This document shows, piece after piece, positions 8,253 to 16,520 of a stretch of DNA of 64,000 bases. The translations under genes were made by a program, and so were the position numbers. A model generated the notes under the pieces. The model made no database searches and was not told the DNA's origin. It was given only the letters and a program-made list of their open reading frames with translations. This DNA is from JAKSSE01 sp045597645 (GTDB lineage: Bacteria; Bacillota; Clostridia; Lachnospirales; Lachnospiraceae): positions 1 to 64,000 of the forward strand of contig JAZLKM010000049.1 in NCBI GenBank assembly GCA_045597645.1, read 5' to 3'. Numbering within the stretch: position 1 is the stretch's first letter; every line of letters starts with the position of its first letter.

Positions 8253-9469
8253 ATAGTTTCGTCCTCCTCGAGGATGCGCTTAACTTCTCCAATGAAGTAG
8301 ATTGATCCTACCACTACCGTTTTAAGACCTGTTTCCTTTGACAATTCATGCGCTATATCCAGTGCTCCCGCTGCATCATTGCATGTAACAACATCCGTTG
8401 CTCCTGCCTGGCTTAATTTGTCTGCAAGCTCCGATGCCGACGCACTTCTGCCGTAGTTGACCTGTGATACAACGAAGTGCGCACCCATAGGAATCAGCTC
8501 TTTAACGCATCCCTCAATATCCTTGTCAGCCATCATGGCCATCACAAAATTAAACTGCTCACCCCTATACATTTTCTTAAGGCTCTCTGTCAGCGCCTTT
8601 ACGCCGTCTATATTGTGGGCGCCGTCCAGCATGAGGAAGTTTTTCTCTCTAACTACTTCCATGCGTCCCGGCCATACTGCATTCTTTAGACCGTCCTCAA
8701 GATCACACTCCAGTATCTTCACACCCATATCCTGCAGCACAAGTGCTATTCCCATAGCAAGGCCAGCATTCTGCTTTTGATGCTCTCCCTTAAGCCCAAG
8801 TGGCAGCTCATCGAGAGGATCCATTATGATGCAAAAATCATCTGCCTCCTCACATTTTGCCTCTATAATTTTGATGACTTCCTTTGGACCTGCTGAGGCT
8901 ACACACACTGCACCTGGCACGATGATTCCTGCCTTCTCAGCTGCTATCTCCTCAAGCGTATTGCCCAGCACATCCATGTGGTCATAGCCTATAGATGTGA
9001 TGGCGCACACCAGCGGATCCTGCAGCGCAGTAGTTGAGTCGAGCTTACCACCCAGCCCTGTCTCCATTATCCAGAAGTCGCATTCCTTTTCTGCAAAATA
9101 AAGCACTGATATGAGCATAGCTATGTCAAACATGGTGGCTTCAGCTGCATTTTCCAACGCCATTACCTTCTCACCAAGTCGCACCACATCTTCTTCCGAT
9201 ATCTTTTCCCCATTCACCATTATTCGCTCTCTGAAGCTTACGAGATGGGGGGATGTGAACCTTCCTACACTAAAACCGGCAGCCTCCAGGATACTATCCA
9301 GAAACGCTGCCGTTGAACCTTTTCCATTGGTGCCGGCGATGTGAATTAACTTATATGCACTTTCCGGATGACCTATTTCATCCAGCAATGCTCCACTGAT
9401 TTCTACACCGCTCTTTTTGCCAAATCTCTTTTTATTTGTAATTTCGTCGACTACCTGCTGATATGTCAT
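8237..9469 (-). CDS. folC: Bifunctional folylpolyglutamate/dihydrofolate synthase
   Basis: A 410-residue Mur-ligase-family enzyme that adds glutamate to folates and can make dihydrofolate from dihydropteroate. The ATP loop is HIAGTNGKGSTAAFLDSIL near residue 45; other family signatures are WIMETGLGGKLDST, AITSIGYDHMDVLGNTLEEIAAEKAGII and MLDGAHNIDGVKAL. Length is near the usual 420-430. An AGGAG site precedes the ATG at 9469. It follows the degV-like gene closely (20 bases) and overlaps the J-protein gene, suggesting one transcript. No other folate genes are in the window. Confidence 0.93.
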   Translation of the reverse strand: MTYQQVVDEITNKKRFGKKSGVEISGALLDEIGHPESAYKLIHIAGTNGKGSTAAFLDSILEAAGFSVGRFTSPHLVSFRERIMVNGEKISEEDVVRLGEKVMALENAAEATMFDIAMLISVLYFAEKECDFWIMETGLGGKLDSTTALQDPLVCAITSIGYDHMDVLGNTLEEIAAEKAGIIVPGAVCVASAGPKEVIKIIEAKCEEADDFCIIMDPLDELPLGLKGEHQKQNAGLAMGIALVLQDMGVKILECDLEDGLKNAVWPGRMEVVREKNFLMLDGAHNIDGVKALTESLKKMYRGEQFNFVMAMMADKDIEGCVKELIPMGAHFVVSQVNYGRSASASELADKLSQAGATDVVTCNDAAGALDIAHELSKETGLKTVVVGSIYFIGEVKRILEEDETIWPMA

Positions 9470-9488
9470 AATCTCTCCTTGCGGGAAA

Positions 9489-10334
9489 TTAGACTACCAC
9501 TACGACTCCTCCATCGCTGGCATACAGTGATGCCACACCTGCCGAATCCACAATGTGGATTGCCTTGAATTTCCCGATTTTCTCTATTTTTTCTTTTAAT
9601 AATAAAGCACGTTCGGGGCAGTTGCAATGGGTAATTCCTACCACCTTATTCTCAGGATCCTTCAGCTCGCTCTGCATGTACTTAAGCATGCAGTCGAGAG
9701 CCTTCGCAGTTCCAAGTGCCTGGTCAAGCTGCTGGATGGTTCCAATCTCTGTAGCCTTCATTACAGGCTTAATCTTGAGCCTTGCTGCGACTACAGCTTT
9801 GATTCCTGTAAGTCGTCCGTTCTTGCGAAGTGAGTCCAGATTATCCAGTACGAAATAGGTATTCTGGCCTTCGATATACTTCTCTGTCTGCTCTACTACC
9901 TCCTCAAAGCTGAGCCCCTGCTCCTCGAGTTCCATTACCTTCATGGCAATAAGTGTCTCGCCTACGCAGGCTGACCTTGAGTCAAATACATATATTTTCT
10001 TATTGTCTTCATCAAGGTGCTCCTCCTCGTAAAGTTCCTTTCCGAGGACTGCGCTGTTGTATGAACCTGAGAGACTGCCGGTCAGCGTAACTACATATAC
10101 GTGCTCCTCCGGTCCCTCCATTGCTGACATATAGCTGTCCGGTGACGGGCATGCTGACTTAGGGCATGTAGGAGATGCTGCTACCTTTTCCAAAAAAGAC
10201 TTCTGGTCGAAGGTTTCATCATCTATTATCTGCTCACCATTCACCTCAAGTGTAAGCGGTATACTTACTATTCTTGGATCCTTTCTCTGCTCCGGTGACA
10301 AATCTCCGCAGCTATCTACTAATACTTTATACAT
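9489..10334 (-). CDS. DegV family fatty-acid-binding protein
   Basis: A 281-residue DegV protein. Family marks are the N-terminal VDSCGDLS, the SLTGSLSGSYNSA-type loop (here VTLTGSLSGSYNSAV) and LDNLDSLRKNGRL in the second domain. DegV/FakB proteins bind a fatty acid and, with FakA kinase, present it for phosphorylation in Gram-positive lipid uptake; no fakA gene is in the window. The last residues are an unusual run of five Val. The ATG has an AGGTG-type site. It heads a likely degV-folC-dnaJ transcript, reading away from the 800-base intergenic array region. Confidence 0.9.
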   Translation of the reverse strand: MYKVLVDSCGDLSPEQRKDPRIVSIPLTLEVNGEQIIDDETFDQKSFLEKVAASPTCPKSACPSPDSYMSAMEGPEEHVYVVTLTGSLSGSYNSAVLGKELYEEEHLDEDNKKIYVFDSRSACVGETLIAMKVMELEEQGLSFEEVVEQTEKYIEGQNTYFVLDNLDSLRKNGRLTGIKAVVAARLKIKPVMKATEIGTIQQLDQALGTAKALDCMLKYMQSELKDPENKVVGITHCNCPERALLLKEKIEKIGKFKAIHIVDSAGVASLYASDGGVVVVV

Positions 10335-10364
10335 ATCTCACCTTTCTTGGCATTTAAGCCACAG

Positions 10365-10396
10365 ACACATTGCTGTTTTAACACATTGCTGTTTTA
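10365..10396. repeat. 16-bp exact tandem duplication in the degV leader
   Basis: ACACATTGCTGTTTTA occurs twice back to back, 30 bases before the DegV start. It may be a recent slippage event or two copies of a control site. Confidence 0.8.
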
Positions 10397-10490
10397 GCTC
10401 ATGCTTTATAAATGCTTATACCTTAAGCTTTGCAAATCTTTAATTGTAATCGATTTTTAATTACGATTTGATACGGTATTCGTTTACGTC

Positions 10491-10517
10491 TTTATCTAGT
10501 ATTGAATACTAGATAAA
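10491..10517. promoter_or_regulatory. 27-bp perfect palindrome
   Basis: Arms TTTATCTAGTATT and AATACTAGATAAA are exact reverse complements around one central G. There is no U-run on either side, so a protein-binding operator fits better than a terminator. It lies in the divergent DegV/lysozyme gap, 80 bases from the repeat array. Confidence 0.7.
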
Positions 10518-10596
10518 TTTATCACAGTTTTCCAGACATGTAAAGTACAATCTTTCAAATCTGTTTTGTATATTTTTTCGTTCTTCTCCGCTTCCA

Positions 10597-11036
10597 TGTA
10601 CAATTTCACGTCCGGCTCATTGCTGGTTTGTACATTTCTCGCACCTTTCCGCGCACTATGTACAATTTCCCGCCAGCCATCATGCTGGTTTGTACATTTC
10701 TCGCACCTTTACCCGCCCTATGTACAATTCCTCGCCCGGCTCATTGCTGGTTTGTACATTTCTCCCCTTTTTCCGCACACTATGTACAATTTCCCGCCGG
10801 CCTCCATGCTGGTTTGTACATTTCTCGACTTTTTCTGCGCCCTATGTACAATTTCCCGCCGGCCAACATGCTGGTTTGTACATTTCTCGCACCTTTACCC
10901 GCCCTATGTACAATTTCCTGCCGGCCATAGTGCTGGTTTGTACATTTCTCGCCATTATCACCACTTTATGTACAATCCCCTGCCCAAAGCGTTGCCAGTT
11001 TGTACATTTTCTGCCCAATCCACTGCTTTATGGAAA
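10597..11036. repeat. 62-bp tandem repeat array with 14 phased TGTACA sites
   Basis: Seven copies of a 62-bp unit plus a decayed eighth. Each unit has TATGTACAATTTCCCGCC, a short GCCGGC/GCTGG stem-like core, GGTTTGTACATTTCTCGC and a pyrimidine-rich tail. TGTACA starts at 10597, 10629, 10659, 10691, 10721, 10753, 10783, 10815, 10845, 10877, 10907, 10939, 10969 and 11001: spacings alternate 32 and 30 throughout, with no insertion or deletion although other bases vary. The next expected site (11031) reads TGGAAA. Since 62 is not a multiple of 3, open frames through it are not coherent proteins. The array ends just before the lysozyme promoter. Confidence 0.9.
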
Positions 11037-11074
11037 ATCCCCTGTCCGCAAGCGATTTCTCCCCAACTTCCTCC

Positions 11075-11104
11075 TTGCCTTATCTCCCATTCACAATTTA
11101 TAAT
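11075..11104 (+). promoter_or_regulatory. Candidate sigma-A promoter of the GH25 gene
   Basis: TTGCCT (11075-11080), an 18-base spacer and TATAAT (11099-11104). It gives a leader of about 27 bases to the ATG at 11138. The phased TGTACA array ends about 70 bases upstream. Confidence 0.6.
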
Positions 11105-11137
11105 AATGTTGAAGTTATGAACTCTTGAGGAGAATTT

Positions 11138-12256
11138 ATGTCAGAATCGAACAGACCATATAGATATAAGAAAAAATCATTTATGCAGCAAGCACCGGTA
11201 ATCGTGGCACTCACTGTATTTATCACGCTGATTATCATCGGACTTGCTACGTTTATATATGTCAAAAGAGGCGGCGTAATGCCAAGCAAGCAGGAGTCGA
11301 CCATAGAGGAAACAGAGCCAGCTATCTACACTCAAGCTGACATGGATGCAGCCCTTGCGCAGCTTTCAAAAAAAGATGCCGAAGCTCTAGCGGACGCTAT
11401 TTCGCATGCAAGAGAAAGTGGTCGTCAAGACCAGATTAACGATATTAAAGCCACTCTGCTATCTGGCAAAAACGCACTTGAAATGCTTAAGCCGCTCTAT
11501 CCAGATGAACTCGTGGTTGTAGCCAATAGCCAGTATCATTTTGTTCCCATCAATAGGACTTTAAAGCAAGCTCCATATACCTTGGAGAATCTCGAGATAT
11601 TAGATTCAGGTGAAGTGCAGTATTGCAACGAAGCAGGCGAGGTCATCTCACACAAAGGAATTGATGTTTCTAAGTTCCAAAGCAAGATTAATTGGTCCAA
11701 GGTAAAAGATGACGGTGTCGAATTTGCAATAATAAGAATCGGTCTCCGTGGCTACGGCACTGGTGAAATAAACGATGATAAGTGGGCCGAAAAAAACCTT
11801 GAAGGCGCTATTGATGCCGGCATCCACACCGGAGTATATTTCTTCACCCAAGCCATTTCAGTTGAAGAAGCTATCGAAGAAGCTGAATATACCATCGATT
11901 TCATCGAGGATTATGATATAGACTGTCCCGTTGTAATTGACGTGGAAAAAGTATCCGCTGTAACCGGGCGAATGAATCTTATCGACGCGGAGACGCGCAC
12001 TGATGCTGTAATCGCATTCTGTGAGACAATAAAAGAGGCAGGCTACAGGCCAATGATATACAATAATACCGAAATGGGAGCTCTACTTCTTGATCTCACA
12101 AGACTTGAGGAATACCCGAAATGGTTTGCGGGATATCGCAATGAGTTTTATTATCCATACGCATATGATGTATGGCAATATACCGACACCGGCCACGTAT
12201 CAGGTATTACCGGTGATGTAGATTTGAATATCAGTTTTATCCCTCTGTGGGAGTAG
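11138..12256 (+). CDS. GH25 lysozyme-like muramidase, membrane-anchored
   Basis: A 372-residue protein with a short Lys/Arg-rich cytoplasmic N-terminus, a membrane helix at about 20-44, an extracytoplasmic stalk with a helical region to about 165, then a glycosyl hydrolase family 25 domain to the end. GH25 signatures are KGIDVSKFQSKINW, FAIIRIGLRGYGTG, HTGVYFFTQAIS and VVIDVEK; the Asp of GIDVS and the Glu of DVEK match the catalytic carboxylates, and the domain ends with DVDLNISF. It would cut the MurNAc-GlcNAc bond of peptidoglycan at the outer membrane face. GAGGAG precedes the ATG. It is a lone plus-strand gene with its own promoter and terminator. Confidence 0.93.
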   Translation: MSESNRPYRYKKKSFMQQAPVIVALTVFITLIIIGLATFIYVKRGGVMPSKQESTIEETEPAIYTQADMDAALAQLSKKDAEALADAISHARESGRQDQINDIKATLLSGKNALEMLKPLYPDELVVVANSQYHFVPINRTLKQAPYTLENLEILDSGEVQYCNEAGEVISHKGIDVSKFQSKINWSKVKDDGVEFAIIRIGLRGYGTGEINDDKWAEKNLEGAIDAGIHTGVYFFTQAISVEEAIEEAEYTIDFIEDYDIDCPVVIDVEKVSAVTGRMNLIDAETRTDAVIAFCETIKEAGYRPMIYNNTEMGALLLDLTRLEEYPKWFAGYRNEFYYPYAYDVWQYTDTGHVSGITGDVDLNISFIPLWE

Positions 12257-12298
12257 GCTGTGACTGGCAAAGAAAAAACTCCTCTGTGGGAGTAGGCT
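12242..12298 (+). repeat. Direct repeat duplicating the 3' end of the GH25 gene
   Basis: CCTCTGTGGGAGTAGGCT, covering the last codons and stop of the lysozyme gene, recurs at 12281-12298, 39 bases downstream. The flanking sequence is also partly similar. Confidence 0.8.
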
Positions 12299-12307
12299 AC
12301 AACTGAC

Positions 12308-12337
12308 AAAAGTTCCTGCTAATGCGGGAACTTTTTC
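12308..12337 (+). terminator. Intrinsic terminator after the GH25 gene
   Basis: GTTCCTGC pairs with GCGGGAAC over a TAAT loop, extended by A/T pairs, followed by a T-rich tail (CTTTTTC). No gene is seen from here to 12500. Confidence 0.85.
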
Positions 12338-12500
12338 TTTATAACTTATTACCAATGTGTGTTTATGCTGATTATCGACTTTCCTGCCATCTTCTTGCAA
12401 TTCAAATCACTCTGCATTTCCAAGAATTGCGCCAGATCTGTTTCTTCTGTAAAAGCAGAGTCCGATCTATCCATATTGTAAGACATATAATAAAAAACTT

Positions 12501-14663
12501 TTATTTATACTCATCTGGTCCAAATATAGCTCCGAAGTAATCTATATCCAGTACATTTTTTGAGTAGGCAATTTTATTGTTGACCTGCTTCTTGATGCGT
12601 TTGACATACTCATCTGACACGCGCTCCTCATAGCCCTCGAACACGGTCAGCTGCTTCGTGTGTGCGTTGAACTGTGCCTTATCTGTCTTCCAAGAGTGGT
12701 CTCCCCATACAACTAGCGGCTCCGCATTAGAAAAAACATCCCTGCCCACGAGCATGCGCGAGTCAAAAGGCAATCCCATCAGATTAGATACTGTAGGTAC
12801 TATATCCAAACTATATGAAGGGGCTGAAATTGACAGCTCCATATCTTCAAAGGCTCCGCTGTACATAATGCAGACACTATGGTCTCGCTCCATGACAGTC
12901 GAGTACGCATAGCCATATAGCTCAGCCAGATAATCTTCTTCATTTTCCCACGCCTCACTATGCTCTAGGCCATACGGGTAGTGGTCAGGAGAAATCACTA
13001 TCAATGTATCATCTAGAATCCCCGCCTCATCTAATCTTTCCAGCAAGTATGACATTGCATGCTCAAATTCCAGATTAGCTCCCAAATAACATTTTATTGT
13101 CTCTGAGCAGTCGAGATTTTCCACATACTCCTGATTCTTTTTGGCCATGGCGTTCCCATGCCAATTATAATTGCAGTGACCGCTGACCGACATATAGTAC
13201 ACACTGAATGGCTGGTTGTTGATGTAATCGTCAATTGTAACCTGCATCATCTCCAGGTCGCTCTCCGGCCAGCAATGTGTGATTCTGCCTTCTAGGCCAT
13301 TACCATAAGCAATAAACTTACTGTAGCCGATGTTCTCATGAGTAAGGTCACGGTTATAGTAAGTATAAGTATTATTATGATATGAGCGGCTAAAATAGTC
13401 CTGGCGCTGCAGCTGATTGCCCAACGTCCAGTAATTATTATGATCCGCTGTCTTAAGTATGCTAGTAACTCCATATGCCGGCACGATTCCGGTGATTACT
13501 GAGCATTCTCCTGACGATGTACTTCCGCCCCACGCCGGCTGATAGTAGTCAGAAAAATATACCCCGTGAGTCATCATCTTATAAAGAGTAGGCGTCAGTT
13601 CCTCGCTTATAGCCTCACGCGACAGCGCCTCCGCAGTTATTAGTATCAGATTCTTCCCTGCCATAAGGCCAGTCATATCATTTTTCATGCTAGGCGATAC
13701 TGACGCCACATATTCATCAATGCTCGCTATCGTCTTATTTGGTTCCGACTGAGCCAGCGTCGCAAAATCGATATCCAGGGCGTTGGGCTCGTAGACCTTT
13801 GGTGTGGCCGGCTCAGTCTTATCTGATGTACCAGGCTTATCGTCTTTTGACGTAGCACCATCATCTTGTTTTTTTTCTATCTCATGCGCGACCTGCTCTT
13901 GATTTTCCGCAGATTGTCCTTCTTGATTTTCATCTAAAATTCCTGCGGTATCTCCTTCTGAGTGGTTTTGCCCCTCAGCATTCAACTCGTAGGGCTCATC
14001 ATCAAACACGAAGGCCGTCGCCTCATTATTTCCCAGGCACAGATATCTAATATCCAGTCCCGTGCTCATTAGAAGGCCAAATTTCCCAACCGCAACGTCA
14101 AACTCGTACTCACTGCCATAGGCTGCATAATCATCCGCATACTGTCGCACATATATCTCATCTCCCACAACGCACAAAGCCGCCAACGTAATTGGAATGA
14201 GCGTCGCCGGCATCTTAATATGCCTATTGTCCACCACGTTTGCGTGCAGCAATATTGGTAGCAAAATCACTGGCAACAACAGAAGAATCGGGATGTAAAA
14301 GGTCTTTTTTATAAGATTAATAATTACGCCTGCATAATCTCCTGCCACATCCTGCGCAGTGACAGCGATGTCAGAAAATGCCATGTAATTCTTAAATGAA
14401 CCCTTGCAGTAGTATTGTATGCCGAAAAACAGTGCGATAAGCACCAGTGCAATTATTAGAAAAATCCTGCCGAGCACCTTCTTCCTGGGAAGCACAGCGA
14501 AAAAGAAAAGAACCCCTCCAAGAGCCATAGCACTCAAAAGAACATACAAAAAAGTATGGAGTGATGAACTCACTCCCACCCCTACGCAAAGTAGTGTCTC
14601 TTCAAATACAATGGCCATCACCAGGAAAAATCCCAGCAACACCGTAGGCAACTTCTTTTCCAT
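12501..14663 (-). CDS. LTA synthase-like phosphoglycerol transferase (alkaline phosphatase superfamily)
   Basis: A 720-residue protein with about five membrane helices in the first 160 residues, an extracytoplasmic segment, a low-complexity Glu/Gln/Lys/Asp/Thr linker at about 235-300, and a sulfatase-fold domain from about 330. The nucleophile region GGSTSSGECS places Thr at about residue 382, matching the catalytic Thr of LtaS-type enzymes; VISPDHYPYG and the preceding SVSGHCNYNWHG are other metal-site regions. Such enzymes move glycerol-phosphate or similar groups onto glycolipid or glycan outside the cell. No clear ribosome site precedes the ATG, which lies 7 bases after the zeta-like toxin stop, so translation may be coupled. 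The exact acceptor is unknown. Confidence 0.85.
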   Translation of the reverse strand: MEKKLPTVLLGFFLVMAIVFEETLLCVGVGVSSSLHTFLYVLLSAMALGGVLFFFAVLPRKKVLGRIFLIIALVLIALFFGIQYYCKGSFKNYMAFSDIAVTAQDVAGDYAGVIINLIKKTFYIPILLLLPVILLPILLHANVVDNRHIKMPATLIPITLAALCVVGDEIYVRQYADDYAAYGSEYEFDVAVGKFGLLMSTGLDIRYLCLGNNEATAFVFDDEPYELNAEGQNHSEGDTAGILDENQEGQSAENQEQVAHEIEKKQDDGATSKDDKPGTSDKTEPATPKVYEPNALDIDFATLAQSEPNKTIASIDEYVASVSPSMKNDMTGLMAGKNLILITAEALSREAISEELTPTLYKMMTHGVYFSDYYQPAWGGSTSSGECSVITGIVPAYGVTSILKTADHNNYWTLGNQLQRQDYFSRSYHNNTYTYYNRDLTHENIGYSKFIAYGNGLEGRITHCWPESDLEMMQVTIDDYINNQPFSVYYMSVSGHCNYNWHGNAMAKKNQEYVENLDCSETIKCYLGANLEFEHAMSYLLERLDEAGILDDTLIVISPDHYPYGLEHSEAWENEEDYLAELYGYAYSTVMERDHSVCIMYSGAFEDMELSISAPSYSLDIVPTVSNLMGLPFDSRMLVGRDVFSNAEPLVVWGDHSWKTDKAQFNAHTKQLTVFEGYEERVSDEYVKRIKKQVNNKIAYSKNVLDIDYFGAIFGPDEYK

Positions 14664-14670
14664 AACTGTC

Positions 14671-15237
14671 TTAGTTTGTGTCCCCTATTTTCTCGTACCA
14701 CTTTGGTATCTGATCCGATAACTTTATATATGTTCCCTGAATATTAATTGCAAATCGCCTGAATTCTCGAGAATTGTCGTAAAACACCACTGAATCGCAC
14801 AATGGTATTATCTTCTTCAAATTTTGAAAAGATTCTTTGTATCTACGCTCTATATCAGCATCTGGCATCCCATGGCCACCTTGTTTTACTCTATTATGAA
14901 CTCTTTCTTTCGCGATTTCCGGGTTATCGACTCCTATATAGTGCATTTCGATATAATATCCCAACGCCTTCGCTTTAGCGACATTCTTCATAATACTTCG
15001 ACCACACAAAGTCGTCTCTTGACTGAATGATATTTCATTCATAAAAAAACTAGCGATTTTGCCAACCACTATCTTCCCTGCTTGCAAAACCGCTTTACTA
15101 TCCTTCCAATCGCCTAGTTCCCTTACTGTTTCATCCAGATTAATCTTTTCAATTTCAGATAGAGAATGAATAAGAGAAAAAAGGGTTGTCTTTCCAACAC
15201 CATTAACCCCTGCTATCAACACATACTTTTTCATCAA
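14671..15237 (-). CDS. Zeta-toxin-like ATPase/kinase
   Basis: A 188-residue P-loop protein. Walker A is GVNGVGKTT (Gly10, Lys16, Thr17); the second half follows the COG4185/zeta pattern: ETTLCGRSIMKNVAKAKALGY, IEMHYIGVDNPEIAKERVHNRV, GGHGMPDADIERRYKESFQNL and FYDNS. Zeta toxins phosphorylate UDP-GlcNAc and block wall synthesis; this shorter class is less studied and its substrate is not known. The start overlaps the stop of a 60-residue upstream gene by 4 bases, the layout of an antitoxin-toxin pair. The downstream gene is an envelope enzyme. An ATPase of another role is the alternative. Confidence 0.75.
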   Translation of the reverse strand: MMKKYVLIAGVNGVGKTTLFSLIHSLSEIEKINLDETVRELGDWKDSKAVLQAGKIVVGKIASFFMNEISFSQETTLCGRSIMKNVAKAKALGYYIEMHYIGVDNPEIAKERVHNRVKQGGHGMPDADIERRYKESFQNLKKIIPLCDSVVFYDNSREFRRFAINIQGTYIKLSDQIPKWYEKIGDTN

Positions 15238-15416
15238 AAGACGTTCCTTGCTATTGCTTCTCTCTGTCCAGTTTGTAATAGAAAATCACCAACCATCGCG
15301 TAGAAGTTCTTCTCATCCTCTGTCTTTGATTCTAAAACAAGCTGCAAAGTCTCTTCTGGTTCAAGCTTCTTTATTTCCTCAAATATGTCACTATATTTCT
15401 TCAAGTCACACATCAT
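15234..15416 (-). CDS. Small acidic protein, putative antitoxin to the zeta-like protein
   Basis: About 60 residues, acidic and helical: MMCDLKKYSDIFEEIKK, then EPEETLQLVLESKTEDEKNF. The start is the ATG at 15416 (or the next codon), because GGAGGG lies 5-8 bases upstream; an earlier in-frame ATG contains that ribosome site. It overlaps the zeta-like gene by 4 bases. I do not recognise the family and see no DNA-binding motif. Its role as antitoxin rests on position, size and charge only. Confidence 0.55.
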   Translation of the reverse strand: MMCDLKKYSDIFEEIKKLEPEETLQLVLESKTEDEKNFYAMVGDFLLQTGQREAIARNVF

Positions 15417-15517
15417 TGAACCCTCCACTTCGTTTTCTGCTCACTAATAATGCTACTAGTGAGTCCATTATGAGTTATAGTTATTACTTATTCAAGTAAT
15501 TTCTACAATTACACAAA

Positions 15518-15541
15518 AGGGATTGCAACCTAGCAATCCCT
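15518..15541 (-). terminator. Intrinsic terminator after the zinc-ribbon gene cluster
   Basis: AGGGATTGC and GCAATCCCT form a perfect 9-bp stem with a 6-base loop; on the minus strand TTTTGTG follows. It separates the zinc-ribbon cluster from the toxin-like pair. Confidence 0.75.
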
Positions 15542-15581
15542 AACGATTTAACATTCATCTTCTATCAAAGCACTGTAAGTG

Positions 15582-16472
15582 CTATTCAAATTTCGCTCCA
15601 CAATAGGCACAGAACAGCGCTTTAGAATCATGTTCTTTTCCACATTGCGTACAAAATCTAGCCTTGTCAGCTTTGCTTTTCTCAGCAATTGTCTTTTCCG
15701 CTCGCCTTGCCTCTTCTGCTCGCCTTGCCTCTTCTTCAAGCCTTATTTTTTCTTCTGCCTCATCAATAAGATCTTGTGGTACTGTAGTTCCACAGGAAAA
15801 GCAAAACTTATGTCCGAGTAAAATTGCTGCTCCACACTTCTGACAGTATCCTATCACCGGTTCATTATTAGATTCTGCTTTCTTTGCCATGTTATCCTTC
15901 ACATAATTTACAGCTCCGACAAATTGTTTAGTAGCGTCAGATACTGATTTCTTAGCATTTTCACTCAAATTAGGCGACACTCTATCTAAGAAATCTGTAT
16001 TTAATTCAACCTTATTTAGCAACACCAATATAGCAATTATATCTATAACAATTAATATGATAATGTTAATCACATATACAGCATTTGTTTCAATTTCATA
16101 AAAATTTTCTTCTGCCATTTTAGTAAGCGTGTCGCGAAAAGCAATCCAGGCTACTATATCTACAAGGTCGCCTATTAAGATAATAGCCATTACCTCTTTT
16201 TTATTCTTATTATCTGCAAATAATGCCAGTAGAATAATCACTGGAACAATTATTGCAATTACTATTGGCTTATACGAGACAATATATATTCCTTTCTTGC
16301 TCATTATTCCTTGAATTGCATCCATTGCACTAACATCAATTCTCGCATTCATAAAAGAAATCGATAATGAAGTGCAAAAGACAAAAATAAGTAGGATTAC
16401 TATTAGCAGTCGCAATATATTTTTTACAGTTAACACTTCTATTTTTTTATCATTTTGTTCCTTCCCTTTCAC
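15582..16472 (-). CDS. Four-TM membrane protein with two C-terminal zinc ribbons
   Basis: A 296-residue protein. About four membrane helices lie within residues 15-155. A soluble linker follows, then two zinc ribbons: CQKCGAAILLGHKFCFSCG near 210 and CTQCGKEHDSKALFCAYCG at the end, separated by an Arg/Glu/Ala-rich helix. Both ribbons have the full CxxC...CxxC set and probably face the cytoplasm. The start is GTG, with GAGGAGGAAAAC before it. It is the last gene of a cluster of zinc-ribbon/TM proteins, 48 bases after the 670-residue one. The function is unknown. Confidence 0.75.
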   Translation of the reverse strand: MKGKEQNDKKIEVLTVKNILRLLIVILLIFVFCTSLSISFMNARIDVSAMDAIQGIMSKKGIYIVSYKPIVIAIIVPVIILLALFADNKNKKEVMAIILIGDLVDIVAWIAFRDTLTKMAEENFYEIETNAVYVINIIILIVIDIIAILVLLNKVELNTDFLDRVSPNLSENAKKSVSDATKQFVGAVNYVKDNMAKKAESNNEPVIGYCQKCGAAILLGHKFCFSCGTTVPQDLIDEAEEKIRLEEEARRAEEARRAEKTIAEKSKADKARFCTQCGKEHDSKALFCAYCGAKFE

Positions 16473-16520
16473 GTTTTCCTCCTCTTCAAAATCACTTTAC
16501 ATACCATTTCTCATAATTTA

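Noticed and set aside
10566..11120. Long open frames across the 62-bp array in all three plus frames
   Set aside because: The repeat length is not a multiple of 3, so the same peptide recurs in shifting frames; the openness comes from a lack of stop triplets in the repeat. No ribosome site.
15234..15416. Classical epsilon antitoxin
   Set aside because: The protein is too short and I see no similarity to epsilon; only position supports an antitoxin role.
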